A stretch of DNA of 64,000 nt from Ceratothoa steindachneri (lineage: Eukaryota > Arthropoda > Malacostraca > Isopoda > Cymothoidae): NCBI GenBank assembly GCA_963969495.1, contig OZ018331.1:152256684-152320683 (forward strand), read 5' to 3'. Each line of letters begins with the position of its first letter. The stretch's first letter is position 1. The position numbers and the translations under genes were made by a program. Below the pieces are notes generated by a model, which saw only the letters and a list, made by a program, of their open reading frames with translations, was not told the origin of the DNA and searched no databases. Of this stretch, positions 9,690-21,239 are shown piece by piece.

Positions 9690-12600
9690 CTCCTCTGAGC
9701 TAGACTTGGAGGGCATATTCCTTCAATGGAATTGCCATGGACTCTGGGCCAGCTGGGAGGAGCTGCCGAGGCTCGTCTCATCCCGTTCCCCGTTAGCTAT
9801 TTTTCTGCAGGAGACCATGCTAGGCGTGTGCCCCCTGCGCGCCCTCCCGTGTTATAAGGGTTTTGTGACCCCACCACTACGAGATGGGGGCCGGGCTGGG
9901 GGATGCATGGTTTACACCCGGCATGATGTCTCCGTTCTTCTTTTCACTTTAGATACCTCCTTTCAGGCAGTGGCTGTGCAGCTTCATCTGAATGGAGGTA
10001 TACTGTTATTTCTGCTTACATTCCACTGTCAGCTGACTTCTACTCGGGTGGACTTCCGCCGCGTCGTGGCACGGTGCCGAGGCCCTTTCTCTTGCTAGGA
10101 GATTTGAACAGCAGACATCTTCTCTGGGGAGACTACTCAATAAAGCCCAGGGGACAAGTCCTTGCCGATCTGATCGAAGAGCTTGAGATAGGTGTCTTAA
10201 ATGTGGATGAGTTTACACATCACTGCCTGAGAACCGATTCATTTTCTTGCCTTGATCTATCTCTGTGCTCTCCGGATGCACAGCCTGATTTTAATTGGGG
10301 GGTGGTCGATGACCTCCATGGTAGTGATCACTTTCCCATTCAAATATCATATTCAGGGCAACTGCCGCCAGAGAGCCCACCTCGGTGGTGCTTGGCGCGG
10401 GCGCGGTAGCCTACATTTAAGGAAATGACTGAATTCTCTAAATCAGTCGAGGAGTTTAGGTCGCTAGATTAGGCCGTTGAGTTCTCCGGCAACCTCATCG
10501 CCTCGGGTCTCACTACTATTCCCAGAACGTCTGTCCGTTTTGCACGACGGCCCTCAAATAGAAGCCGTATTCCGCCGACATGCGCTATAAGCGCTGCCCG
10601 AACGATTTCACTGTCGGTGAATTTCGGCGGGCTAGGGCTAGGTTCCGGTATATTTCGAAGCACGCTCGCCGCTCTTCTTGGCGGGCATACGTGTCTTCAT
10701 TTAACGAGAAAAGCCCTCTAGCAGAGGTGTGGAAGTGAGTCAAAAGGATTCGGGGCAAGTTCTCGCAGGACCCCCCTTCCATTCTCCAGGAGAATGGGAC
10801 CGCAATCTCGGAACCCGCGTCCGTGGCGGAATCCTTAGCGACCGCTTTCTCTGCATTCTCTAGCCGGGATGGTGCTCCGCCAGCATTCAATGCCCGTCGT
10901 GATGTCGCGGAAACCCGCCGACTGGACTTTACCTCCAGAGGCGCAGAATCGTTAAACGACAGGTTTACTCTGAGTGAGTTGCGTTCCGCTCTTGCTTCGT
11001 GCGCGGACACCGCCCATGGTCCGGACGATGTCCCGTACGCCATGCTTCGACACCTGGGTGAGCGAGGCATGGCCTTTCTTTTAGATTTGTTCAACAGGAT
11101 CTGGGTGGACGGTCTCGTCTCGGAGTTCTGGCGAATCGCTACTGTGCTTGCCGTTCGAAAACTGGGGAGAGATCACTCTACTCCAGCCGGTTTCCGCCCA
11201 ATCTCTCTAAACTCTTGCGTGTGCAAGTTGATGGAGAAATTGGTAAATGTTATCCTTTTTTCTGGACAGCGGTTGCCATCTGATTTCTGCACAGTGCGGT
11301 TTCCGCAAGTTCCACTCCACGTCGGATGCTCTGCTCCGACTGGAAAATGCCATCTGCGAGGCCTTCCTTTGTACACAGCACTACGCCACGTTTTTTTCGA
11401 TCTGGAGAAGGCCTATGATATCGCATGGTATCATGGAGACTCTACATGATGGGGGCGAGGGGACGCCAACCAATGTTTATATATTTGCCCTGAGCATCAA
11501 CGGCATCACCTCGGTGCTTCCGGAAGATGTTCTCGCTACGCTCTACGTGGACGACCTTTCGATCTCTTTTGGCGCGGCCCAGATGTCAAGTCTGGAGGGT
11601 CGACTCCAACAGGCATTGAACCGCGTCTCTCGCTATGCCGAATCGCACAGGTTTCGGTTTTCCTTGGCCAAGAACAGGGTGGTGCACTTCTGCCGCCATC
11701 CACGGCTCCACCCTGACCCAGACTTTTTTCTTAATGGGGTATGCCTGGAAGTGGTTCAATCACACCGTTTCCTTTCTCTTGTATTTGACCAACGACTCAC
11801 CTGGTAGGCTCATATTCGCAGCCTTAGGGTCTCTTGTACCCGCCCCATGGATATTATCTGTTCCGACGTTCAGCGCTTGGGGCGCTGATAGGGCTACTGC
11901 CTTACTTTTTTATCGATCCTTTGTTCGAAGCTCGACTACGGATGCGAGTTTTATGCATCTGCAGCCCAGCGTGTATTGCGGAAGGTGGACTCGTTCCACC
12001 ACACCGGCCTTCGCCTGGCGACCGATGCCTTCCGCATTTTCCCCATTCATTGAGAGCCTACTAGTCGATGCTGGGGAGATGCCACTCACTCTACGCCGTG
12101 TACACTGCATTATTCGCTTGTACGCGCGAGTCCGGCGCCTCCCTCAGTCGCCAACAGCTCTCACTGCATCCTCAGCTGATTTCGACGGTGCCTATGCCGC
12201 CGAGAGACGCCTAAGCCTTTTGGGTTTAGGGCCAGGAAACTCCTTCGAGAGCTAGGTATTGCTCTCGAGCTGGTGGCGCCCCTGATTCTGCCCAGGACGC
12301 CACCCTGGAGGGTACCACATTTGGCTATTTGTCGCCACGCCTCTGCTCCCCAAGCTTGTACAGCGTCGGGAGTATTGCGTTCGACCTTTTTGGAGCACAC
12401 CTCGTGTCAAACTGGTGGCAATACACCACTCAGTACGGGAGATTACGCGACGTGATCGGTTCGGAGACCGGATTGTGATCTATAGCGACTCACAAAGTGC
12501 CCTGAGTGCTCTCGGGTCATTGGAATCTCCGCATCACCTAGTTCGCGATATCCGTGACGCCACGGTTTTGGCAAGCCGAGCGGATGTCGAGATTATCTTC

Positions 12601-13112
12601 TGCCTGGTTCCTAGACATGTAGGAATTGCGGGGAATGAGCGTGCCGATGAGGGCGCCAAAGAGTCCGCTAGGACTAGCGACCGGACCAGTGTTTCGCTCT
12701 TCCTCACACCGACTACATGGTAGGAATACGGGCAGCTCTTCGGACTGCTTTGCAAAGAAGATTGGAGACGGTCCATTGCCCCGTGACTGTTCCCATTCAC
12801 CTATCCCCCAATGCCGCGAATGCTTCAGGTTGCTTTCTGTCTTCTCTGAATTGGACATACTCGCGGGACGCACCGCCATTTGATGGAGCGCTCGCCAGCG
12901 CCCTACTGTGAACCCTGCATTGTCCCTCAGACTGTTCGGCACATTCTTGTTGAATGTCCCAGTCTGGGCGATCTCCGCGCACGTTACCTGTCTCGGTACC
13001 GAGATGGGCGGGGTCTTTATCGCCTCTCCCTTGTACTCGGGATGAGTTCGTGCACATTGACTGGTGGACTTATAGACTTTTGGGGGAGGCTGGCCTTCTC
13101 CCATTTATTTAA
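9690..13112 (+). pseudogene. A1 ORF2, APE endonuclease-RT-RNase H polyprotein (broken)
   Basis: Endonuclease motifs appear in order: LQWNC (9726), FLQET (9800), GDLNSRH (10100) and GSDHFPIQ (10320). The RT region begins near 10730 (VAESLATAFSAFSSRD, GPDDVPYAML, FLLDLFNRIW), has motif A (FDLEKAYD, 11398) and motif C YVDD (11545), but about 125 bp between them, including motif B (EGVPQGS in other copies), is deleted at about 11455. RNase H follows (YSDSQSALSAL at 12481; GNERADEGAKESAR at 12630, with the C-terminal Asp kept), then a C-terminal motif around 12907 (C-x7-H-x4-C). The last codons before the stop at 13110 read EAGLLPFI. Several frameshifts; not functional. Confidence 0.85.
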
Positions 13113-13357
13113 CTAGGTTTTATTTTTTGTTATTGTTGTTTTCTTTATAGGTCGCACGCTCCTGCGCTGGGGGGGAGGGGGACCCTCCCCCGACGCCGGA
13201 GCTTGCTTCCTGATTGTTGCCATCTTCCCTTTTTATCGTTGTTGTGTTTTCATATCCTTATTTTAAAGTAGCCTAGTGCTAGGCTGTCGTGATTCCGGCG
13301 ACTTATGCCCAAGTGGGCAGTCACCAGATAGGTTCATAAAAAAAACTAGAAAAAAAG
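13113..13357 (+). other. A1 3' leader with terminal hairpins and A-rich tail
   Basis: After the ORF2 stop comes a T-rich stretch, then the palindrome GCCTAGTGCTAGGC (13270) and TGCCCAAGTGGGCA (13307), two hairpin-forming blocks seen at the 3' end of every family A copy, and the closing CAGATAGG plus A run. In this group of LINEs the 3' end is what the RT must recognise, so the strict conservation fits a template signal. Confidence 0.7.
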
Positions 13358-13369
13358 AGAGCCTTGTAG

Positions 13370-14207
13370 GTGATGAGAAACATTTTGTAATGGGTGCGGA
13401 AGCGAATAAGTAACCAGTATAGCTCCTGTAACAGAGGCATCGACGGAGAGAACCAGGGCCGGCGAAGGAGGAGCTGGGCAGCATAGTTTTAAACTAGTTG
13501 TAGGAGGTGAAGTGACGAAGAAGGAAGATTCACTAGAAGAAAATGCGGTAGTCTAAGCGTGAGGTGACGAATGCATGAATAGCAGTCTCAAGGCTTCGGC
13601 GATCAAAATAGGATCAAACACGTGAGAAGTTGCAGAGGAAACCGAGGGAAGACTTACAGATACTATGGATGTGCGGTTTAAACAAGAGTTACTCATCGAA
13701 AATAATAACGAGATTACTGACGGTATCAGAGAAGGCGACATTGGTTGCCCCAAGGTTAAGGGAGGCGAAGAGAGCTTTAGATTTCCCCACCATCGAAGCG
13801 TATCAACAAGGAGAACTTCAGTTTTATAGTGGTTGTTTGAGAAAGTTGGCAGACAGCCATTCGTTTATGGAGGTCTAGGCTGAAAGCAGCTTGGTAATTG
13901 ATTGAGAGAAGGACACAGGGGATGAGGAATGGTATATCTGAGTGTCAAAAGCATAGAGGTGGAAGGAGAGGCCCAAATCGCGAAGAAGGGAGCCATGAGG
14001 AAGTAAGTAGATGCGGAAGAGGAGAGAACCAAGGACTGATTCCTGAGGCACCTCAAAATGAATGGGCACGGTCTCGGTGAGGTTATCGAGCGGAACCGAC
14101 TGAGTGCGGGAGGAGAGGTATGTGCGGAACCATTCAAGTGCAGTGCCCGAGAGACCAAGGAAAGTGTGGTCGATGGTGTCGAAAGTTTTTTTCTTTTTCA
14201 TATCCAC
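13370..14207 (-). pseudogene. L2-like LINE RT remnant (5' part of the split copy)
   Basis: On the - strand the frame reads FDTIDHTF then LSGTALEWFRTYLSSRTQS, PIHFEVPQESVLGSLLF and YAFDTQIYHS. These are RT motifs A, B and C of L2-type elements, with motif C decayed from YADD to YAFD and PQGS changed to PQES. Motif A sits at the 5' limit near 14190; upstream RT sequence is absent, so the element is 5' truncated. The C terminus is found at 6484-6854, beyond copy A1. Frameshifts occur after 13875. Confidence 0.85.
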
Positions 14208-15750
14208 CCTCTTGACGCATAATGGCTGGCTCTTCCTTGGGCCACAAAAAGTTCATGGGTGGATGCAAAAACTATCACCTCTCCTAAGGAGGACCGGCCC
14301 CTGGTGTCTTCCGTCTTACCCAGCCTGGGGACCCCCCCACCCCCTTCATGATTGAAACAGGAATGGATGGCGAAATTAACAGAGTGGATCATTATCTGGT
14401 GCACAAAGGGGTGCCAGGTGTAGCCTGGTCAGCATGCTACAGCTGACATCTGTAAGATTACATGCCCCCCCCCCCCGGCCCTTATGTGAACCAGCAGTGA
14501 TATCTTTGATGTCCACTTCATCTGTCTTCACAGATTTCCCCTTACAAACCATCATGTTAGGTGCTCTCGTTGGTTTTCGCTTTAAATTAAGTATCGGTGG
14601 TCTTGCAGCGACTAAAATAAAAGCATTCACCACTACGAGATTTAAAACCCCCGCCAAAGATGATCCAGATTCCAGCGTCTGGAATTGGAGATCTTATGTA
14701 GGGCTGTGCAACCCAATCCCTCCTTTAGTTGGCCACGTTGTACTCGGGCATCCGGGTGTCTCAGTACACACACACACGCACATACACGCACACGCTCACA
14801 CTCGCTCTCTCTCTCTCTCTCTCTCTCTGCCCTCCTCTTCCTTGGATTCTTCACAACGTGTCTCACCCTCCCAACCCCAGTCAACTCATGGCTGAAGGTC
14901 GACCCATATGGTATGTAGCTACAGGCGAATGGGAGGAGAGGGATGAGTGGATACGGGAGACTGGTTAGTGGGGGGGATACCCACAGGCATGGGCATCTCA
15001 TTTCGACACACACACACACACACGCTATCGTGTTGTAGCTACGCACATCAACCAGTAAAATCACAACTAAGAATGCATTCATACTGTCTCTTCTATCCAC
15101 TTTTAATACAATTTACACATGTAATGGCAGTGGCATCAACTCCAGCAAAGCTAGGGGCTCCAATTTATCAATTCCTTGTACACACTATTTCTCCCACATC
15201 TATCAACTCCTCATACAAACTGTCTTTCTCACATCTATCAATTCCTTGTTCACACCATCTCTACAACATCTATTCTCTGTTCAACATTTTATTGAGCGAG
15301 ATTTAAGAGATGCAGTTGCTAAAACAGCTTTGACGAGGTTTGGATGTGTCGTTGCATCGTCTGGGAGGCTCTTTCTCATTTCAAAGAGGAGAGGGGGCCG
15401 CACACCTCATTGCGGATCCGTGTCAGGTATCGGAGAGTCGCAGGCTCTTCACAAGAGACAACCTGGACTCTTTCTTTTCAACATATTTTCTTTTTTCTTC
15501 ACTCTCTATACGAATGAATAAACACCACCAACCCTTATTATGGGTCCAAAAGAAGTGCCTCTATATTTTATATTTATGCATAAGGACTTGGGATACACTC
15601 TACTAAACAATTAGAACCATCCACAGAAATGTGTCAAATACAAAAAGCATCATCATCGAGACTTGCCAAAATCCAAATTAATCATAATATACAATAATAA
15701 AAAACTGCATCCACAGTAATGAGTCCAGAATATCCCCCCCCCACCAAAAA
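14208..15750. other. Non-coding stretch with microsatellites
   Basis: No gene is apparent. Contents: a C run at 14466-14477; a CA/CT microsatellite listed separately; a short AC repeat at 15005-15023; a degenerate repeat of about 40-55 bp at 15150-15290 (ctatcaattccttgt at 15165 and 15235); and a GC-richer patch near 15330-15430. All long frames across the microsatellites are low complexity. Confidence 0.5.
14767..14829. repeat. (CA)n-(CT)n microsatellite
   Basis: A compound dinucleotide tract: CA repeats interrupted by CG/TA/CT steps, then an uninterrupted CT run to 14828. Open frames across it on both strands (serine/leucine or histidine/threonine repeats) are artefacts. Confidence 0.95.
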
Positions 15751-16031
15751 AAAAAGAAGAGGTTAAGCCTTCCCCCAAATATAATCATCTGATCTGCATT
15801 TGAAAACATTCAGGTTTGGACTGTCTACTGTCTCAGGTGGCAAACTATTCCAGTAATCTACCACACTGTTGGTGAAAAAAAAAAAAAAAATGCTTTCTGA
15901 CATCCAACTTCTACCTCTGTTTTTTAATTTTTAAGCATCCTCTGGCATGGCTTCCTGGCCCCATGTCTACAACTCTCACCTTTCCTGCCCCACTGTTTGC
16001 AGGACTTGCGGCTCTATTATATCTTCTACTA
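15750..16031 (-). pseudogene. CR1-like LINE 3' fragment
   Basis: On the - strand the peptide runs RSWMSESIFFF, then VVDYWNSLPPETVDSPNLNVFK and a basic end with stop near 15765. This is the usual carboxyl end of CR1-type RT proteins, whose hallmark is a W-N-x-L-P motif about 25 residues from the stop. A poly(A/T) slip at 15876 and stops upstream show decay. The transposon T1 begins four bases after its visible 5' limit, so T1 may have inserted in or beside it. Confidence 0.7.
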
Positions 16032-16330
16032 TTACACTGGGTAACACTACTTGGGTTTCTTTTAAATGTTTTTACTGGTTCTAAGGTGGTTTACCTCCTG
16101 ATTCCAAAAATACCATTGAAAATTGCATAGCATCGATATGTTTGGAGATAATTGGAATTTTGTATATAAAACTAACTATAATCAGCTGCGACAGTTCACT
16201 TTATTTAGCATATTCACATTGTCCATGAATAAAGCTGATAATATTTTGTCCTTGTTTACCTTTTTAAACTAATGAGAAAATGTGATTATAAGAGATAACC
16301 TACTAAAGGTGCACTGAAGAACGTGCTTTA

Positions 16331-18152
16331 TTACTGAGCTCCTTGATCTTTACGCACCAGTGACCATATATTATAGTCCCCCATCATAGCAGTGTCCCAT
16401 CTTCCTTGGTATCTTTTCTCAATTACAGCAATGTCCTGATGGAACCGCTCACCATGCTCCTCACTCACTTCTCCCAAATTTTCACAAATAAACTCCAAAT
16501 GTGAATGCAAAAAATGCACCTTTAGTGACATTTTACATCCTATATTCTTATAACTTTGTAAATGTTTTGCTACCAGCTGCTTGTAGTTTTGGTCTTTATA
16601 TTTACCAAGGAATCCATTAACTATATTTCAAAATGCACACCACACCTCACTTTCAACATCACTCATTGCATTCTCAAGTTGTACTGACTTCACTATTTCC
16701 TTTACTTGCGGTCCAATAAATATACCACCCTTAATTTGGCCTCTGATAGCTTTGGAAAGAGTAAACGAATCTCTGGAAATGCTTCTCCACAATGACATAA
16801 TGCTTTTACAAACTGTTTGATCAAACCAAGCTTTATATGAAGAGGAGGTAGGCAAACTTTGGCAGACTCTACAAGAGGCTGTCTAATAACATTTAGTTGT
16901 CCTGGCTGCAAGTCATCTCAATGGGGCCACTCAACCTTCTGGTAATGTTCGTGATCAGCCCTAATGTCCCATGGGCAAAGAAAACATGAATGCTTGGTGT
17001 ACCCATGCTAAAATCCGAGTAAGAAGGCAAGCATTTTAAAATCACCACAAACATCCCTTTTAAACTTAGTATAGTTTACCTTCTCGAGAATCTTTTGTAC
17101 ATTCTCATATTCTTCCTTCATCTGTACCGAGTATGATATAGGCAGGGGTGGATATTGATTCCCATTATGTAGTAAAACAGCTTTGAGGCTTTTTGTAGAA
17201 CTATCTATGAAAAGTCGCCATTCTTCAGGGTTGTGATCAATTCCAATAGCTGTAAACAAGCCATTAATATCTTTGCAGAAGCAGAGATCCTCACTTATAT
17301 CAAAGTATACTTCGAATTCCTCATGGTGCTTCCTGTATACTGTTGATCTACAGTCATCCCCCAACAGATTCCATTCATTAAGTCTGGATGCCAAAAGCTC
17401 AGCTCCTGACTTAGTGAGACCTAAGTCCCTGCTGAGATCATCCAGTTCACGTTGATTTGGAAAGTGTGGGTGGGTACTCATTCTTGGCTCAAACGTTTCA
17501 TCCATTTCTTCATTGTTACAACCTTCTGACTCTCCTGATGAGACCTCCATCATACCCTCTACATGAAAAAAATATATAAAAAGAGACGCATTTAATAGCT
17601 GGAGCATAAATATAGATTGCATGTGTAATCACATTACAAGAAAGCTTAGCTAGAGTTTTGAATATTTCAGTATTGATTCTGTTACAAAGAATATAGCTTA
17701 CAATTTGATAGGATTTACTTACATTTTTTGGCGGCTGTGGAACCAATAAGGTATCATCATATGGCACAGGTGCAATAGAGGATGAAATGTTGGGATATGG
17801 AAGGGACTTTCTTCCCTTAACTTTTCTGGACTTTGATATGTCAATCATGCAAAAATAGCAATCATCTTGAGGATTTTTTGGCTCTCGCCAAACTCTCGGC
17901 ACAGCAAATGGCATTGTTTTTCTTGCACGTCTCAGCCATGCATCTAGATTTTATTGACAACTTCCACATATTACATGAGGGGTCCATGGTTTTTCTTGGT
18001 CACCCATACTCATTCCAAAGTACAGTATATAGGAAATCCAGTACTTTGCACCTTTTACAATTTAATGTGATATGTACATGCTTAGGTCCAACATAGAAAC
18101 CACACACAAAACAGAACGAATCTGGTGAATCTCTGCATCCTCTTGCAGCCAT
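16331..18152 (-). pseudogene. T1 transposase, RAG1/CMC-like DDE enzyme (broken)
   Basis: The start is the ATG at 18152 (MAARGCRDSPDSFCFVCG). An N-terminal Cys-rich part (FCFVCG, HVICGSC, DCYFC) precedes an intron (GT at 17722, AG at 17557; phase 0; 166 bp). Exon 2 carries the core: LFIDSS near 17206 (first Asp), CGDFK near 17050 (second Asp), a CFLC 19 residues after it, HFLHSH near 16510 (H-x4-H) and SEEHGERFHQDI near 16450 (Glu). This order and the D-to-CxxC spacing match RAG1-type recombinases, which cut and paste DNA at terminal repeats. An in-frame TAG at 17010-17025, TGA at 16918-16920 and a frameshift near 16750 inactivate it. Relatives occur widely in animal genomes as uncharacterised proteins. 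Confidence 0.8.
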
Positions 18153-18234
18153 AATCAAGAAAGTCAATATTTATTATATAAACCTGAGAAAGAAAATAAA
18201 TAAATTAGCAACAAATGTAAGTGTGCTTTACCCA

Positions 18235-18317
18235 TACCCCATACATGGGGTACATCTTTCCTTTAAAGGAAAGGCGTACCCCATACATGGGGTACATCTT
18301 TCCTTTAAAGGAAAGGC
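18235..18317. repeat. 42-bp tandem duplication with two palindromes
   Basis: Two identical 42-bp units start at 18235 and 18277. Each holds an inverted repeat TACCCCAT-AC-ATGGGGTA and a perfect 18-bp palindrome CTTTCCTTTAAAGGAAAG. The pair lies at the left limit of the CR1-like element. Confidence 0.95.
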
Positions 18318-18504
18318 CTTTCTGTCGAACATGATCCAGGATGTCGTAGAGAGGACCGAAAGGAGTATCCGGCCCAGAGTGAGGGCAGACGTACGTCAGT
18401 ACACCCGTGTCACTCCAGGAATGACCTTCTCAGAGGTCGCAAAAAGGGGTGCCTTGCCAAAAAACAAGCCGGGAAACGGAAGAGCGTAGGGAGTCCTACA
18501 GTCG

Positions 18505-19978
18505 GGGACTCCCTGAAAGTTCTTCTGTTCAATGCGAGGTCAATCAGGAACAAGTTTCCTGAGCTCCGTGGCCTCGTAGCGACGGAAGAACCCGAAATGG
18601 TAGCCATAACAGAATCGTGGATAAAAACCTCAAACCGAGACTTTGAAGGCGAATTCACGGTTCCTGGCTCCAACTCTTCTACAAAGATAGGCCAGACAGA
18701 GAGGGTGGCGGTGTAATGTTGTATGTCAAGGATACAATCAAATCTACGAACTACAACATTATATCCGATCACGAGCTCCTAGGCGTTGACCTAGAGATAG
18801 GTCCTGTCAGATACAGGACCCTGGTGCTTTACAGACCCCCTTCCCAACCCGTTCAGAAGGACAGGAAACTGTACCAGCTGCTGGGTGAGCTTGTTCAAGG
18901 CAGAGTGTGCATCATTATGGGCGACTTCAACAGACAAGTTGACTGGGAAACCAGAGCAGCCTGTGGCGAGAGCGCGCTACTCCTGGAGTTCGCCAACAAC
19001 GAGTTCCTCACTCAATGGGTCAGAGAACCGACGAGAGGAGACAATATCCTCGACTTGGTCTTCACCTCTGAGGATGATATCGTTGAAGATGTCTCTGTAG
19101 GCGAAGAGCTCGGTGGCAGTGATCACCAGCTAGTTAGATTTACCGTCAAGATCCCGAAGGTAAGGTCTGTTGCTAGTCAATCAAGGAAACTTGACTTGAG
19201 AAGAGCAGACTTTGCAAGCCTTCGTGCAGGGTTGACTGATGTAAGGCTAGTGGTATGCGAAGAGGTTGAGGATTCGTGGAACAATTTCAAAAATAAGTTC
19301 ATGAGTCTTCAATCAAGTTGCATCCCTCTGAAATGCCTCCGTCGGTCTTCTGTTCAACCAAAGTGGTTTAATCGAGAAATCGGCCAACTGCTTAGGGAGA
19401 AGAGAAATGCGTACCGGCGATCAAAGATCTCGGGTGCCTTTGACGAGTACCGGAGGCTAGCCAGGAGAGTGAAGTCCAGCATAAGGGTGGCTAAGCGTAC
19501 TGAGGAACTCCGAGTGGCGAGACTCTGCAAGGAGAATCCCAAGGAGTTCTTCGCCTATGTAAATAGCCGTAAACCAATCCATCGTAGGATTAGGCCCTTA
19601 GTGGACGAGGAGGGTGCATTAACTCAGTCAGATGCAGAAAATGCTAACCTTCTCAATGACTACTTCTCCTCAGTGTTTACTAAAGAGTGTGGTCCCATCC
19701 CCCAGCCCACGGATTCCTACTCGGGGGAAAAGCTGGAGGCAATGGACTTCACCGAAGGAGAAATAAAGAAAAAGATCGCTGACCTAAAGACGAATAAGTC
19801 CCCTGGACCGGACGGGTTTCTACCCAAGGTGTTGAAGGAAGTGTGCGATGAAGTATCACGACATCTGTGCGCTATCTTTAACATGTCAATCCAGACCAGA
19901 TGCGTTCCTAGAGACTGGCGTGAGGCGGAGGTGACTCCGATCTTCAAGAAAGGAGACGCCAGCTATCCGTCAAACTAG
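18505..19978 (+). pseudogene. CR1-like ORF2, endonuclease and RT N-terminus
   Basis: The endonuclease starts at about 18505 (KVLLFNARSIRNKFPEL; VAITESW), shifts frame near 18680, and continues in one 420-codon frame from 18716 (MLYVKDTI). Motifs: GDFNRQVDW near 18920, LDLVFT near 19050 and GSDHQLVRF near 19113, which are the catalytic Asn/Asp/His regions of APE-type endonucleases. From about 19770 RT domain 1-2 follows (KTNKSPGPDGFLPKVLK, then VPRDWREAEVTPIFKKGD). A TAG at 19976 interrupts the protein where relatives read YRPISLTS. The protein nicks target DNA and primes reverse transcription from the nick. Confidence 0.88.
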
Positions 19979-21239
19979 CGACCTATCAGTCTGACTTCGA
20001 TAGTCGGTAAACTCATGGAAAGCATGATGGTGGACAAAATAACGTCGTATTTAGAGTCAAACCTGCTACTGAGGAGTTCCCAGCACGGCTTCCGAAGGCA
20101 ACGGTCATGCCTGATGAACCTTGTGGAATTCTTCCACTTCGTGTTCAGTGAGCACGATCGGGACAAGGCGGTGGATGTGGTGTACTTAGACTTTCAGAAA
20201 GCCTTTGATAAGGTACCACACCGCCGCCTTCTCCGGAAAGTGCGAGCGCTGGGCATAGAACTGGCTAAGTGGCAGACGGCAATGGGTGGTGGTGAATGGA
20301 CAGGCTTCTAAGTGGGTGCCCGTTACTAGCGGAGTGCCTCAAGGTTCTGTCCTGGGACCACTACTATTCATCATCTACGTCAACGACATGGACGGTGACA
20401 TGGTTGCCAAGATTTCCAAATTTGCCGACGATACCAAGCTTGGTATGAACGTTGCAATGGATGAAAATACTGCCCACCTGCAGGAAGATCTTGGGAAGAT
20501 TGGGGAGTGGTCGGACACGTGGCAAATGCCTTTTAACGTGAACAAATGCAAAGTAATGCATATCGGCCACAGAAACCCCCAATCTCAGTATATCCTTAAG
20601 GGCACTGCTCTTGAATCGAGTGACAATGAGAAGGACTTGGGTTTTACTATCACTAGCGACCTCAAGTTCTTTGAACAGTGCATCGAGGCAGAGAAGAAAG
20701 CCCAAAGGATGTTAGGCTACATAAAGCGCCAGTTTGGATACCGTAACGAGGACATAGTACTTTGTCTGTACAACTCCCTGGTTCGGCCGCACCTGGAGTA
20801 TGCCGTACAATTTTGGAGTCCTTCATTTCGAAAGGACATCGCAAGGTTGGAACGCGTACAAGCTAGGGCAACCAAACTGATTCCCTCTATCCGACATAAA
20901 AGTTATGAGGATAGACTAAGGGAATTAGATCTGTTCTCGCTGGAAACCCGTAGACTGCGTGGTCAGCTCATTGAAGTTTTCAAAATACTTCGAGGGTTCG
21001 ACAATGTTGACTACTGGGATATTTTCACACTGAGTGAGAACAGAACGCGCAATCACGTCTTCAAACTTGAACTGAAGCGTTACAACCGCAATCTGTGTGG
21101 AAATTTTTTCACGTACAGTATCTGCGGTAAGTGGAACGCACTTCCAGTGGAAGTTGTCAACAGTGAATCTGTTGACCAGTTCAAGTCAAGACTAGACAAA
21201 GTCTTGAAAAGTGGCCGTTTAGGGACGCAAAACAATTGA
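19979..21239 (+). pseudogene. CR1-like ORF2, RT catalytic part and C-terminus
   Basis: Continues in the same frame after the stop: RPISLTSIVGKLME, HGFRRQRSC, then motif A YLDFQKAFDKVPH near 20190. A frame slip near 20280 joins VNGQASKWVPVTSGVPQGSVLGPLLF (motif B) and KFADDTKLG (motif C, F-A-D-D) near 20420. The thumb (YNSLVRPHLEYAVQFWSP) and the C-terminal WNALPVEVVNSESVDQFK end at a stop at 21237-21239. Only one stop and one or two slips separate this from an open ORF2, so the copy is relatively young. Confidence 0.9.

Larger units (their letters stand above)
6855..13357 (+). mobile_element. Family A LINE copy A1, near full length
   Basis: An I-clade-like non-LTR retrotransposon of 6.5 kb. 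Its start is a small hairpin (CCCC-ATAA-GGGG) and its end is the family tail plus an A-rich run. The flanks repeat agagccttgtag (6843-6854 and 13358-13369), a 12-bp target-site duplication. In order it holds a 5' leader of about 490 bp, a gag-like ORF1, an ORF2 with APE endonuclease, RT, RNase H and C-terminal Cys/His block, and a 3' leader with two hairpins. Both reading frames are broken by frameshifts and small deletions. Insertion into the L2-like LINE reading on the opposite strand is direct from the sequence. Confidence 0.93.

Noticed and set aside
14434..14895. 153-codon open frame and its opposite-strand partners
   Set aside because: More than a third of each is CA/CT microsatellite; no motif outside it.
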